A stretch of DNA of 64,000 nucleotides from Microbacterium sp. zg-Y1090 (GTDB lineage: Bacteria; Actinomycetota; Actinomycetes; Actinomycetales; Microbacteriaceae), in NCBI RefSeq assembly GCF_030246945.1, contig NZ_CP126742.1, positions 1,984,001 to 2,048,000 of the forward strand. Reading direction: 5' to 3'. Of the stretch, positions 29,360-37,404 are shown one piece after another. A model generated the notes under the pieces. The model was not told where the DNA came from, ran no database searches, and was given only the letters and a program-made list of their open reading frames with translations. Every line of letters starts with the position of its first letter. The stretch's first letter is position 1. The position numbers and the translations under genes were made by a program.

Positions 29360-29365
29360 AGAGTA
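29360..29365 (-). promoter_or_regulatory. -10 element of the PHP gene, leaderless
   Basis: Minus-strand TACTCT, six bases before the ATG at 29353. It touches the edge of the hairpin terminating the upstream gene. Confidence 0.45.
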
Positions 29366-29396
29366 CGGGCCCGCACCGACGTGGTGCGGGCCCGTA
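29364..29396 (-). terminator. Hairpin terminator after the 29.4-29.9 kb membrane protein gene
   Basis: A perfect 13-pair stem (29365-29377 with 29383-29395), extended by one T-A pair, around the loop GACGT. It begins 12 bases past the stop codon of the upstream gene and isolates it from the PHP gene. Confidence 0.8.
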
Positions 29397-29407
29397 GCGC
29401 CAGAAGG

Positions 29408-29902
29408 TCAGACCGAGGCGACCGACGACCGCTTCACGACGACCGGAACCGAGGCGAGGCGGTGGATCGCCCAGCCGAAGATGATCGACAGCACGCCGAC
29501 GCCCATCGCGAAGGCCGAGACGCCGAACGAGACGACCGAGGTGAACAGCGAGGCACGCAGGAACGATGCGTTCATCATCGTCGCCCGCACCGGGTCCTCC
29601 TTGTCGAGCTCGGCGTAGGTCATGCCGTCGCTGGCCTGCAGCGCGTGGTGCTGGATGATGTCGGCCTGCACGAAGGCGGTGAACGGCCCTGCGACGGTCT
29701 GGCCCTGGAAGGCCATCGCGTCGTCGGGGATCGTGATGTTCTCGGCGCGCAGCTGGCTGGAGACCATGATCCAGACCACCAGGCCGACGACGATCAGCGC
29801 GATGCCACCGAGGATGCCGACGATGCCTGCTGCCTTGATGAGACCGGTCTTGCGGACGGGGGGCTCGATGGTGTCGGCCGTGGTGGCCGGTGCGTTCGAC
29901 AT
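29408..29902 (-). CDS. Two-helix membrane protein, unknown function
   Basis: One hundred and sixty-four residues: a short cytosolic N terminus, a first helix at about 22-48 (GIVGILGGIALIVVGLVVWI), an external loop of about 70 residues, and a second helix at about 118-145. Similar actinobacterial proteins have sometimes been labelled as LigA-type aromatic ring-opening dioxygenase, but nothing here supports enzyme activity. ATG 29902 has a clear AGGAG upstream. It is bounded downstream by a strong terminator and upstream by the trpD 3' end, so it is a single-gene unit. Confidence 0.8.
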   Translation of the reverse strand: MSNAPATTADTIEPPVRKTGLIKAAGIVGILGGIALIVVGLVVWIMVSSQLRAENITIPDDAMAFQGQTVAGPFTAFVQADIIQHHALQASDGMTYAELDKEDPVRATMMNASFLRASLFTSVVSFGVSAFAMGVGVLSIIFGWAIHRLASVPVVVKRSSVASV

Positions 29903-29991
29903 GGGAGGTTTCTCCTAGAAGTGACGGGATGAAACCTCAACGTATCGTGAGCGCGCTCCCCCGCCGACCCGCCGGGCCGGAAGTAAACGTC

Positions 29992-31053
29992 TCAGCCCGC
30001 GAGCACCTGCGTCGCACCGACCCACGCCTGCAGGGTGGCGGCCGCCGCGCCCGAGTCGATGGCGTCCGCTGCGGCAGCCTTCGCCTCCGCGAGCCGCTCC
30101 AGAATGGGCCGCTGCACCTGCGTCGGGTCGAGCGAGAGCCGGTAGGCGACCATGCCGGCGGCGGTGTTGAGCAGCACGATGTCGCGCACCGCGCCGGTCT
30201 CGCCGTCGAGCGTGCGGCGCACCACCTCTGCATTGTGCTCGGGCTCGCCGCCCAGGAGATCGTCGATGTCCGCCAGCGGGATGCCGAGGTCGCGCGGGTC
30301 CAGGTCGTGCTCGTGCACGTCGCCGAGGCTGATCTCCCACAGGCGGCTGTGCCCGGTGGTCGTCAGCTCGTCGAGGCCATCGTCGCCGCGGAAGACCAGT
30401 GCGGTCGCGCCGCGCGTGCGGAAGACCCCCGTGATCAGGGGCACGCGGTCGAGCTGGGCCACGCCGACGGCATTGGCCTCGGCGCGCGCCGGGTTGCACA
30501 GCGGGCCCAGGAAGTTGAACACCGTCGGCACGCCCAGCTCGCCGCGCGTGGCCGCCGCGTGGCGGAAGCCCGGGTGGAAGGCGGAGGCGAACGCGAACGT
30601 GATGCCGGTGCGCTCGAGCGTCTCGGCGACAGCCTGCGGCGACAGCGTGAGGTCGACCCCCAGCGCCCGCAGCACGTCCGAGGACCCCGACTTCGAACTC
30701 GCCGCCTTGTTGCCGTGCTTGACGACGGGGATCCCGGATGCCGCGGCCACGATCGCCGACATCGTGGAGATGTTCACCGTGCCGAACCGGTCGCCACCGG
30801 TGCCGACGATGTCGAGCACCGCCGCGGGCACCGGCAGCGGCACCGCCGCTTCGAGGATCGCATCGCGGAAGCCGACGATCTCGTCGATCGTCTCCCCCTT
30901 CGCCCTGAGCGCGACGAGGAAACCGGCGAGCTGCGAGGGACTCGCCGCGCCGGTCATCACCTGTCGCATCGCCCATGTCGACTCGGACACGCTGAGGTCG
31001 CGGTCATCGAGAAGCGTGGTGAGGATTTCGGGCCAAGAAGTGAGCTCCGCCAT
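29992..31053 (-). CDS. trpD: Anthranilate phosphoribosyltransferase
   Basis: Transfers phosphoribose from PRPP to anthranilate in tryptophan synthesis. The 353 residues hold an N-terminal helical domain, the PRPP site VGTGGDRFGTVNISTMSA and the loop KHGNKAASSKSGSSDVLRAL, plus the anthranilate-contact stretch FAFASAFHPGFRHAA. All match active enzymes. ATG 31053 is supported by homology; a TAGGAT hexamer eight bases upstream suggests a transcript with almost no leader. No other trp gene is nearby, so this one is detached from the operon, as seen in many actinobacteria where trpD lies next to ctaE. The divergent promoter region holds a candidate iron box. Confidence 0.97.
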   Translation of the reverse strand: MAELTSWPEILTTLLDDRDLSVSESTWAMRQVMTGAASPSQLAGFLVALRAKGETIDEIVGFRDAILEAAVPLPVPAAVLDIVGTGGDRFGTVNISTMSAIVAAASGIPVVKHGNKAASSKSGSSDVLRALGVDLTLSPQAVAETLERTGITFAFASAFHPGFRHAAATRGELGVPTVFNFLGPLCNPARAEANAVGVAQLDRVPLITGVFRTRGATALVFRGDDGLDELTTTGHSRLWEISLGDVHEHDLDPRDLGIPLADIDDLLGGEPEHNAEVVRRTLDGETGAVRDIVLLNTAAGMVAYRLSLDPTQVQRPILERLAEAKAAAADAIDSGAAAATLQAWVGATQVLAG

Positions 31054-31099
31054 GAGGGACGATCCTATCCTGGCGCGACCAGCGGATTCCGACGGCTTG

Positions 31100-31118
31100 T
31101 TAGGGTGGCCTAACCAAC
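31100..31118. promoter_or_regulatory. Candidate DtxR/IdeR-type iron box between trpD and ctaE
   Basis: TTAGGGTGGCCTAACCAAC matches 15 of 19 positions of the DtxR consensus TTAGGTTAGCCTAACCTAA, and its core GTTAGG-GTGG-CCTAAC is a perfect inverted repeat. It lies 64 bases before the ctaE start and 47 before the trpD start. Iron control of heme-copper oxidase synthesis would make sense, but I infer this from sequence similarity only. Confidence 0.4.
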
Positions 31119-31169
31119 ATTCGGGCCACACTCGGCTCTTCGATGCGAAACTCACGGGCCACTTTCAGC

Positions 31170-31175
31170 CATAAT
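31170..31175 (+). promoter_or_regulatory. -10 element of ctaE, leaderless
   Basis: CATAAT, six bases before the GTG at 31182. The nearby ATG triplets at 31174 and 31178 are out of frame. Confidence 0.5.
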
Positions 31176-31181
31176 GAATGT

Positions 31182-31826
31182 GTGACGAGCACCTCTACGA
31201 GCTATCCCCAGGCCATGCGGTCGGTCAAGCGACCAGACCCGGTCGCTGTCGGCACCATCGTCTGGCTCGGCAGCGAAGTCATGTTCTTCGCCGGCCTTTT
31301 CGCGATCTTCTTCACGCTGCGCAGCACCTCGCCTGAGCTGTTCGCCGAGCGATCCGAGATCCTGAACGTCCCCTTCGCAGCGATCAACACGTTCATCCTC
31401 GTGATGTCGTCGTTCGCGTGCCAGGCGGGCGTGTTCGCCGCCGAGCGTTTCCAGTCCTACCGCACCGGCAGCCTCTGGAACGTGCGCAAGTGGGGCATGG
31501 TCGAGTGGTTCTTCCTCACGTTCGTCATGGGCGCCGTCTTCGTCTCCGGTCAGATCTGGGAGTACGCCACCCTCGTCGCCGAGGGCCTGCCGATCAGCGC
31601 GGACCCCTACGCGTCGGCCTTCTACATCACCACCGGATTCCACGCCATTCACGTCACCGGCGGGCTCATCGCCTTCCTCCTGGTGATCGGCCGCGCGTAC
31701 GCCGTCAAGAACTTCGGCCGCAAGGAGATGACCACCGCGATCGTGGTCTCCTACTACTGGCACTTCGTCGACGTCGTGTGGATCGTGCTGTTCGCCGTCA
31801 TCTACCTGCTGCCCTTCGTAAGCTGA
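31182..31826 (+). CDS. ctaE: Cytochrome c oxidase subunit III
   Basis: Core membrane subunit of the aa3 oxidase. The 214 residues form about five helices; the family features are [42 protein letters not shown], and the C-terminal [11 protein letters not shown] and [19 protein letters not shown]. The start is GTG 31182, six bases after a CATAAT hexamer. It heads ctaE-qcrC-qcrA-qcrB, the usual actinobacterial order, and is 19 bases before qcrC. Being next to trpD and separated from ctaCDF is also normal in this group. Confidence 0.96.
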   Translation: MTSTSTSYPQAMRSVKRPDPVAVGTIVWLGSEVMFFAGLFAIFFTLRSTSPELFAERSEILNVPFAAINTFILVMSSFACQAGVFAAERFQSYRTGSLWNVRKWGMVEWFFLTFVMGAVFVSGQIWEYATLVAEGLPISADPYASAFYITTGFHAIHVTGGLIAFLLVIGRAYAVKNFGRKEMTTAIVVSYYWHFVDVVWIVLFAVIYLLPFVS

Positions 31827-31845
31827 GAGCGAGCTGAAAACCGAC

Positions 31846-32646
31846 ATGGCACGACACACCTCCCGTCGCCCGAACGGACGCCGCAGCCCCTGGGCCGCCG
31901 CCGCTCTCATCGGCATCGGCCTGCTGGTCACCGGCGGCGTCTACGCCGGAGCCTCCGCAGCGGTCGCCGCGGCCGAGCCGCAGACCGTCGCCTCCACCCT
32001 CACCGTCGAAGACGGCAAGAAGCTCTTCCAGGCGAACTGCGCCACCTGCCACGGTCTCGACCTGCAGGGCTCCGAGAACGGCCCGTCGCTGTACGGCGTC
32101 GGCGAGCTCTCCGTCGAGTTCCAGATGGCCACAGGTCGCATGCCGCTGCAGATGCAGGGACCGCAGGCGCCGCAGAAGCCCGTCCAGTTCACGCAGGAGC
32201 AGATCGAGGCGATCGCCGCCTTCACGCAGTCGGTGGCCCCCGGCCCCACGTACCCCGACGCGAACATCATCGACGGCGACGGCGACGTCTCCAACGGTGC
32301 CGAGCTCTTCCGCATCAACTGCGCCATGTGCCACAACGTGGCCGCGGCCGGCGGTGCCCTCACCGAGGGCAAGTACGCTCCCCCCCTGACCGACACCAGC
32401 GCGCTGCACATCTACGCGGCGATGGTCACCGGACCGCAGAACATGCCGGTCTTCAACGACATGACCCTCAGCACCGACGAGAAGCGCGACATCATCTCCG
32501 CGCTGATGTACATGCAGGAGAACCCGTCGCCCGGCGGCTTCTCCCTCGGCTCGCTCGGCCCCGTCTCGGAGGGTCTCTTCATCTGGATCTTCGGTATCGG
32601 CAGCCTCATCGCCCTCACCGTGTGGATCACGGCGAAGTCGAACTGA
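31846..32646 (+). CDS. qcrC: Diheme cytochrome c of the bcc complex
   Basis: Replaces cytochrome c1 and a soluble cytochrome c in actinobacterial supercomplexes. The 266 residues have an N-terminal membrane helix (about 17-42), two heme c motifs, CATCH at 65-69 and CAMCH at 159-163, and a C-terminal anchor helix (about 240-262). Axial ligands are likely methionines after each motif (for example Met99 and Met200 in MPVFND). Electrons pass directly to the CuA site of CtaC. The two-heme form explains why no separate cytochrome c gene is needed. Spacing to qcrA is 41 bases. Confidence 0.96.
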   Translation: MARHTSRRPNGRRSPWAAAALIGIGLLVTGGVYAGASAAVAAAEPQTVASTLTVEDGKKLFQANCATCHGLDLQGSENGPSLYGVGELSVEFQMATGRMPLQMQGPQAPQKPVQFTQEQIEAIAAFTQSVAPGPTYPDANIIDGDGDVSNGAELFRINCAMCHNVAAAGGALTEGKYAPPLTDTSALHIYAAMVTGPQNMPVFNDMTLSTDEKRDIISALMYMQENPSPGGFSLGSLGPVSEGLFIWIFGIGSLIALTVWITAKSN

Positions 32647-32687
32647 TCGATCACTGACACAGCATCACGGAACGCACGAGGAGCACC

Positions 32688-33767
32688 ATGACACACGAGG
32701 ACGACGCGCTCGAGCACGAGAGGGCTTCCTGGAAGCCCTCCCCGGGGCTCGCGGTCGCGGTTTCCGACCCCGTGCAGAACCCCGGACTGCCGCCGCACCG
32801 CGCGCGCGTCACCGACAAGGACCCCGCCGCCATGCAGCGGGCCGTGCGCACGGTCTACACCCTGTTCTATCTGTCCCTCGCCGGGAGCATCTGGGCGGTC
32901 GCCGCCTACATGATCTTCCCGATCGAGAGCGGGCAGATGATCGACATCCGCAACAACAACCTCTTCATCGGTCTGGGTATCGCCCTGGCACTCCTGGCGA
33001 TCGGCATCGGCGCCATCCACTGGTCCAAGGCGATCATGTCGGACAAGGAGTTCATCGAGCCCCGTCACGCCACCCGCGGCCGTGACAGCACCCGCGAGGC
33101 TGCTGTCGAGGTCTTCCGCGAGGCGAACGAGGAGTCCGGCTTCGGCCGCCGCGCGATGATCCGCAACTCGCTGATCGCCGCCGTCGTGGCATCCGTGGTG
33201 CCCGGTATCACGCTCTTCCGCGGCCTCGCCCCGGAGAGCAGCCCCGAGCACCCGCACGCCGGCGACCCGGTCTACCTGCTCAGCCACACCATGTGGAAGA
33301 AGGGCGAGCGTCTCGCGCACGACCCCAGTGGTCTGCCGATCCGCGCCGCCGACCTGACCCTCGGCTCCGCCGTGCAGGTGATCCCCGAGTCGCTCGCGAC
33401 CATGAGCCACCACGACGGCTATCTCGAGGAGAAGGCCAAGGCCATCGTGCTGCTGGTGCGTCTGCTCCCCGAGCAGCTCAAGGAGACCCCGGAGCGCCGT
33501 GACTGGTCGTACAACGGCATCGTCGCGTACTCCAAGGTCTGCACGCACGTCGGTTGCCCCGTTGCGCTCTACGAGCAGCAGACCCATCACCTGCTGTGCC
33601 CCTGCCACCAGTCGCAGTTCGACGTCTCCGACGGCGCGGCTGTCATCTTCGGCCCCGCGGCCCGTCCGCTGCCGCAGCTGCCCATCATGGTCGACGACGA
33701 GGGCTACCTCGTCGCCCGCAGCGACTTCACCGAGCCGGTCGGCCCGAGCTTCTGGGAGCGTCATTGA
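32688..33767 (+). CDS. qcrA: Rieske iron-sulfur subunit of the bcc complex
   Basis: Holds the 2Fe-2S centre that takes electrons from menaquinol. In 359 residues there are three membrane helices (about 52-76, 92-112, 158-178), typical of the actinobacterial form, and a C-terminal Rieske fold. The ligands are Cys285 and His287 in CTHVGC and Cys304 and His307 in CPCHQS, with Cys290 and Cys306 as the disulfide pair. The twin-arginine-like GRRAMIRNS sits before the third helix (153-161), matching the known Tat-dependent insertion of that helix in other actinobacteria. The stop overlaps the qcrB start by four bases. Confidence 0.96.
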   Translation: MTHEDDALEHERASWKPSPGLAVAVSDPVQNPGLPPHRARVTDKDPAAMQRAVRTVYTLFYLSLAGSIWAVAAYMIFPIESGQMIDIRNNNLFIGLGIALALLAIGIGAIHWSKAIMSDKEFIEPRHATRGRDSTREAAVEVFREANEESGFGRRAMIRNSLIAAVVASVVPGITLFRGLAPESSPEHPHAGDPVYLLSHTMWKKGERLAHDPSGLPIRAADLTLGSAVQVIPESLATMSHHDGYLEEKAKAIVLLVRLLPEQLKETPERRDWSYNGIVAYSKVCTHVGCPVALYEQQTHHLLCPCHQSQFDVSDGAAVIFGPAARPLPQLPIMVDDEGYLVARSDFTEPVGPSFWERH

Positions 33768-35575
33768 GCACCGCAACTGTCACTGAGGAAACGACCGAGA
33801 GGCCGAAGAACTCCGACGAGAAGCCGCTGGGCGGTCGTTTCGTCGCGGGTGCGGCCAACTACCTCGACGAGCGCACGAGCATCTCGGGCCTGGTCAAGGA
33901 GCTCGGACGCAAGATCTTCCCCGACCACTGGTCGTTCATGCTCGGCGAGATCGCTCTGTGGAGCTTCGTCGTCGTGCTCATCTCGGGTACCTTCCTGACG
34001 TTCTTCTTCCAGGCGTCGATGGTCGAGACCCACTACTACGGCGCCTATCCCCCCATGCGCGGCATCGAGATGTCCGCCGCGCTGGAGTCGACCCTGCGGC
34101 TGTCCTTCGACATCCGCGGCGGCCTGCTGGTGCGCCAGATCCACCACTGGGCTGCGCTGGTGTTCGTCGCCGGCATCGGCGTGCACATGCTCCGCGTGTT
34201 CTTCACCGGTGCGTTCCGCAAGCCGCGCGAGCTGAACTGGGTGATCGGCTTCGTGCTGTTCGTCCTGGCCATGGGTGAGGGCTTCACCGGCTACTCGCTC
34301 CCCGACGACCTGCTCTCGGGCAACGGCCTGCGCATCATCGACGGCATGGTCAAGGGAATCCCGCTGATCGGCACATGGACGTCGTTCCTGCTGTTCGGCG
34401 GCGAGTTCCCGGGTGTCGACATCGTCGGCCGCCTGTACGTGCTGCACATCCTGCTGCTGCCCGCCATCCTGGTGGCACTGCTGGCGCTGCATCTCATGCT
34501 CATGATCATCAACAAGCACACGCAGTTCGCCGGCCCCGGCCGCACGAACAGCAACGTCGTGGGCTACCCGATGGTCCCCGTCTACATGTCGAAGATGGGC
34601 GGGTTCTTCTTCGTCACCTTCGGTGTGATCGTGCTGATCGCGTCGCTGTTCACGATCAACCCGGTGTGGAACTACGGTCCGTACGACCCGTCGCCGGTGT
34701 CCGCAGGAACCCAGCCCGACTGGTACATCGGCTTCGCCGACGGCGCGCTGCGCCTGGTCCCGCCGCACCTCGAGTCGGTCTTCCTCGATCGCACGTGGTC
34801 GTGGAACATCATCCTGCCGCTCGGCGTGCTGGTCGTCTTCATCCTGCTGGTCGCCATCTACCCCTTCCTCGAGGCGTGGATCACCGGCGACAAGCGCGAG
34901 CACCACATCGCACAGCGTCCCCGCAACGCCGCCACCCGCACCGCCATCGGCGCCGCCGGTGTCACGTTCTACGCGGTGCTGTGGGCCGCAGCCTCGTCCG
35001 ACCTCATCGCGACGCACTTCCATCTCACGATGGAGGGTGTCATCCACGCCCTGCAGGCGCTGCTGATCGTCGGACCGGTGCTCGCCTACTTCGTCACCAA
35101 GCGCATCGCCATCGCGCTCCAGAAGAAGGACCGCGAGATCGTCCTTCACGGCTACGAGTCCGGTCGCATCGTGCGCCTCCCCGGCGGCGAGTACATCGAG
35201 GTCCACCAGCCCGTCGACGAGTACGAGCGCGTCAAGCTCGTGGACTACGAGACGCAGGCACCGCTGGTCGTGCGCCCCAACGACAAGGGCCGCATCCCGT
35301 GGCACGAGAACCTGCGCGCCTCGCTGTCGCGCTGGTTCTTCGAGGACCGTCTCACCCCGCTCACCCAGACCGAGCTGGACGCGGCGCTCGAGCACCAGCA
35401 CCACTCGCTCGACCACATCGAGGAGGAAGAGGTCGCCGAGCTGCAGGGCGCCCACGACCGCGCGGGCGTGCCCGACGCTCCCCTCCACCCGATCGACGAC
35501 GGTCACAACAGCGAGACGGCCAACCGGCCCTCGAACGTGATCGTCCCCGAGAAGGACGACGACACGAAGAAGTAA
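33764..35575 (+). CDS. qcrB: Cytochrome b subunit of the bcc complex
   Basis: Membrane subunit carrying two b hemes and the quinone sites. The 603 residues include the usual extended C terminus of the actinobacterial protein, ending in a soluble acidic tail after about 480. Heme ligands by pattern are His127/His141 (QIHHWAALVFVAGIGVHML) and His228/His243; the 15-residue spacing of the second pair is like cytochrome b6. PDWYIGF replaces the classical PEWY. The start is a TTG at 33764 overlapping the qcrA stop (TTGA), the only start codon near the conserved N terminus. A strong hairpin follows 20 bases after the stop. Confidence 0.95.
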   Translation: MSTATVTEETTERPKNSDEKPLGGRFVAGAANYLDERTSISGLVKELGRKIFPDHWSFMLGEIALWSFVVVLISGTFLTFFFQASMVETHYYGAYPPMRGIEMSAALESTLRLSFDIRGGLLVRQIHHWAALVFVAGIGVHMLRVFFTGAFRKPRELNWVIGFVLFVLAMGEGFTGYSLPDDLLSGNGLRIIDGMVKGIPLIGTWTSFLLFGGEFPGVDIVGRLYVLHILLLPAILVALLALHLMLMIINKHTQFAGPGRTNSNVVGYPMVPVYMSKMGGFFFVTFGVIVLIASLFTINPVWNYGPYDPSPVSAGTQPDWYIGFADGALRLVPPHLESVFLDRTWSWNIILPLGVLVVFILLVAIYPFLEAWITGDKREHHIAQRPRNAATRTAIGAAGVTFYAVLWAAASSDLIATHFHLTMEGVIHALQALLIVGPVLAYFVTKRIAIALQKKDREIVLHGYESGRIVRLPGGEYIEVHQPVDEYERVKLVDYETQAPLVVRPNDKGRIPWHENLRASLSRWFFEDRLTPLTQTELDAALEHQHHSLDHIEEEEVAELQGAHDRAGVPDAPLHPIDDGHNSETANRPSNVIVPEKDDDTKK

Positions 35576-35595
35576 CCCGGGCGCAGCCCGCAGAC

Positions 35596-35627
35596 CGAAG
35601 GCCCCGGTGTCCGCACCGGGGCCTTCG
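35596..35627 (+). terminator. Terminator of the ctaE-qcrCAB operon
   Basis: A perfect 14-pair stem (35596-35609 with 35614-35627) around the tetraloop TCCG, starting 21 bases after qcrB. Confidence 0.82.
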
Positions 35628-35700
35628 TCGTCGCCGGCGCAGGCAGGATTCCGCCGCCTCCTGGCCGTTCGCCTGCTCGTCCGTCGAGCCCGCGACCCCC

Positions 35701-35706
35701 TAGCGT
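35701..35706 (+). promoter_or_regulatory. -10 element of the rhodanese gene, leaderless
   Basis: TAGCGT, six bases before the ATG at 35713; one of the clearest examples of this arrangement. Confidence 0.55.
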
Positions 35707-35712
35707 CGACCC

Positions 35713-36123
35713 ATGACCTCCCCCGACGCCCACGCCCACTTCTCCGCGCGACTGGCCCACGAGACCGACCCGTCCGACGTCTACGCCGCGCAGCGCGCCG
35801 GAGACAGCTTCGTCCTGGTGGATGTGCGCAGCGACGCCGCATGGGCGCAGGGCCGCATTCCGGGAGCGATCCACCTCCCCTACCGGGACATCCCCGCACG
35901 GGCACGCGGCGAACTCGACAGCGCCGTGCCCGTCGTCGTCTACTGCTGGGGTCCCGGGTGCAACGCCGGCACGCGCGGCGCCCGGGAATTCGCCGCCGCA
36001 GGCTTCCGTGTGCGCGAGATGATCGGCGGCTACGAGTACTGGGCGCGCGAGGGGCAGCCGATCGAGAACGACGACGGTCCGCTCCCCCGTACGCTCGATC
36101 CGCTCACCACGGTGGTGCGCTGA
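35713..36123 (+). CDS. Single-domain rhodanese-like sulfurtransferase
   Basis: One hundred and thirty-six residues with the rhodanese fold: VLVDVRSDAAWAQGRIPGAI and the catalytic loop CNAGTR, where Cys83 is the persulfide carrier and Arg88 closes the six-residue CX4R loop. An extra cysteine lies at residue 78 (YCWGPGC), which could form a disulfide with Cys83. The substrate is unknown; the family moves sulfane sulfur. It stands alone between the qcrB terminator and the PP2C phosphatase; a link to oxidase or Fe-S assembly is only suggested by position. Confidence 0.93.
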   Translation: MTSPDAHAHFSARLAHETDPSDVYAAQRAGDSFVLVDVRSDAAWAQGRIPGAIHLPYRDIPARARGELDSAVPVVVYCWGPGCNAGTRGAREFAAAGFRVREMIGGYEYWAREGQPIENDDGPLPRTLDPLTTVVR

Positions 36124-36161
36124 TCACGACGGACACGACCGCGCGCGGACGGTGAGCCGTG

Positions 36162-36959
36162 TCAGGCGCTCTCGAGCCCTTCGGCGAACCGCGCGGTGGC
36201 GGCGCCAGCGAAACGCACGGAAGCATCCGCCACGGTGCCGCTGGGCGCCGTGCTCACGTCGCAGACGACCGCCGTGGCGTTGTCGCGGGTGCCGGCATCC
36301 AGCGCCACCCGCACGACCCACTCCGCTGCCCGCTCAGGGGTCGGTGCGAGCTCGAGAAGGCGGGCGAGTTCGTCGAACGGCACGTAGTCGCTCACGCCGT
36401 CGCTGCACAGCAGCCAGCGATCGCCCGCGACCGGTTCGAGCTCGGCGACGCTGATGACGTCTTCCTCGCCACCTCCGAGCGAGGCGGTGATGATGTTGCG
36501 GCGCGGATCGACGGCGGCCTCCTCGGCACTGAGGATCCCCTGGTCCACCAGCGCCTGCACCAGGGAGTCGTCGCGGGTCTGCCGGCTGAGAGCGCCGTCG
36601 CGCCACAGATAGGCGCGGGAGTCCCCCGTATGGGCGAGGAGCAGCGAGCCGGCTTCGCTCAGCCACAGCCCGGTGAAGGTGGTCGCCATGCCGACGAGGG
36701 CGGGATCGCGGCGCGCATGGGCGCCGATGTCCCAGTTCGCCCAGCGCACGCGCTCCGCCAGCTGCTCCGCGTCACGCATGGGACCGGCGCCCACCACGAG
36801 GCGATGGAGCAGCGCCGCAGACGCCAAATCGCCTGCAGGGCCGCCACCGACGCCGTCGGCGACGCCCGCACCCCAGGATGCCGCGAAGGCGGCATCCTGG
36901 TTGACGGTGCGGAACTCACCGACGTCCGAGACGGCGGCGGCTCTGAGGCGAGCCGGCAT
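36162..36959 (-). CDS. PP2C-family serine/threonine phosphatase
   Basis: A 265-residue PPM phosphatase without a membrane helix. Motifs in order: RTVNQDAAF, GVADGVGG, AHTGDSRAYLWRDG, TRDDSLVQALV, LCSDGVSDYV and DNATAVVCD, giving the metal-binding aspartates and the divalent metal site. It is cytosolic and resembles PstP-type enzymes but lacks their transmembrane tail. The start is ATG 36959, eight bases past the ctaF stop, so it is the end gene of ctaCDF; a kinase partner is not in the window. The frame opens further upstream inside ctaF, but without PP2C sequence. Confidence 0.93.
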   Translation of the reverse strand: MPARLRAAAVSDVGEFRTVNQDAAFAASWGAGVADGVGGGPAGDLASAALLHRLVVGAGPMRDAEQLAERVRWANWDIGAHARRDPALVGMATTFTGLWLSEAGSLLLAHTGDSRAYLWRDGALSRQTRDDSLVQALVDQGILSAEEAAVDPRRNIITASLGGGEEDVISVAELEPVAGDRWLLCSDGVSDYVPFDELARLLELAPTPERAAEWVVRVALDAGTRDNATAVVCDVSTAPSGTVADASVRFAGAATARFAEGLESA

Positions 36960-36967
36960 GAGGATGA

Positions 36968-37402
36968 TCAGCGGGCGAAGTAGCCGCGGTAGTACTCGAA
37001 GACCCAGCCCACGAGGGCGACCACGAACACGGCCAGGCCGATCGGGATCATGAACGTGCCCACGGCGAAGCCGATCATGGCCAGCGCAGCCGAGAAGGCC
37101 AGCACGATGGGCCACCACGACCACGGGCTGAACTCGCCCAGCTCAGGGTCACCGTCATCGATGTCGGCCGTGAGGATGTCCTCGGGCAGCTCGCCGCCCT
37201 GGGCTTTGTGCACGCGGCTCACGTAGAAGCCGATGAGAGCGGCCATGAACACCGAGAAGAACAGCGCCACGGTGCCGACCCACTCGATGGCCTGGTTCCA
37301 CGGGAGGCTGGGGTGGGCGATGATGTTCCACCCCGTGTAGACGACGGCGACGATCAGGAAGAAGACCGCGAGGAGCCACCAGAGGTTGACGTTCGTCTTC
37401 AT
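36968..37402 (-). CDS. ctaF: Cytochrome c oxidase subunit IV (actinobacterial)
   Basis: Small membrane subunit found in actinobacterial aa3 oxidases. The 144 residues have about four helices (NLWWLLAVFFLIVAVVYTGW, a second near 40-60, then two in the last 50 residues) and the characteristic central loop with FSPWSWWPIVLAF. It follows ctaD with a two-base gap and carries an ATG start, so it is translated in one operon ctaC-ctaD-ctaF, possibly with the PP2C gene after it. Confidence 0.94.
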   Translation of the reverse strand: MKTNVNLWWLLAVFFLIVAVVYTGWNIIAHPSLPWNQAIEWVGTVALFFSVFMAALIGFYVSRVHKAQGGELPEDILTADIDDGDPELGEFSPWSWWPIVLAFSAALAMIGFAVGTFMIPIGLAVFVVALVGWVFEYYRGYFAR

Positions 37403-37404
37403 GC

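Noticed and set aside
29408..29902. Aromatic ring-opening dioxygenase (LigA) label for the 164-residue protein
   Set aside because: The protein is two membrane helices with an external loop and has no metal-binding motif of that enzyme family.
31054..31181. trp attenuator or leader peptide before trpD
   Set aside because: No run of Trp codons or alternative hairpins; the -10 element lies so close to the ATG that a leader peptide is unlikely.
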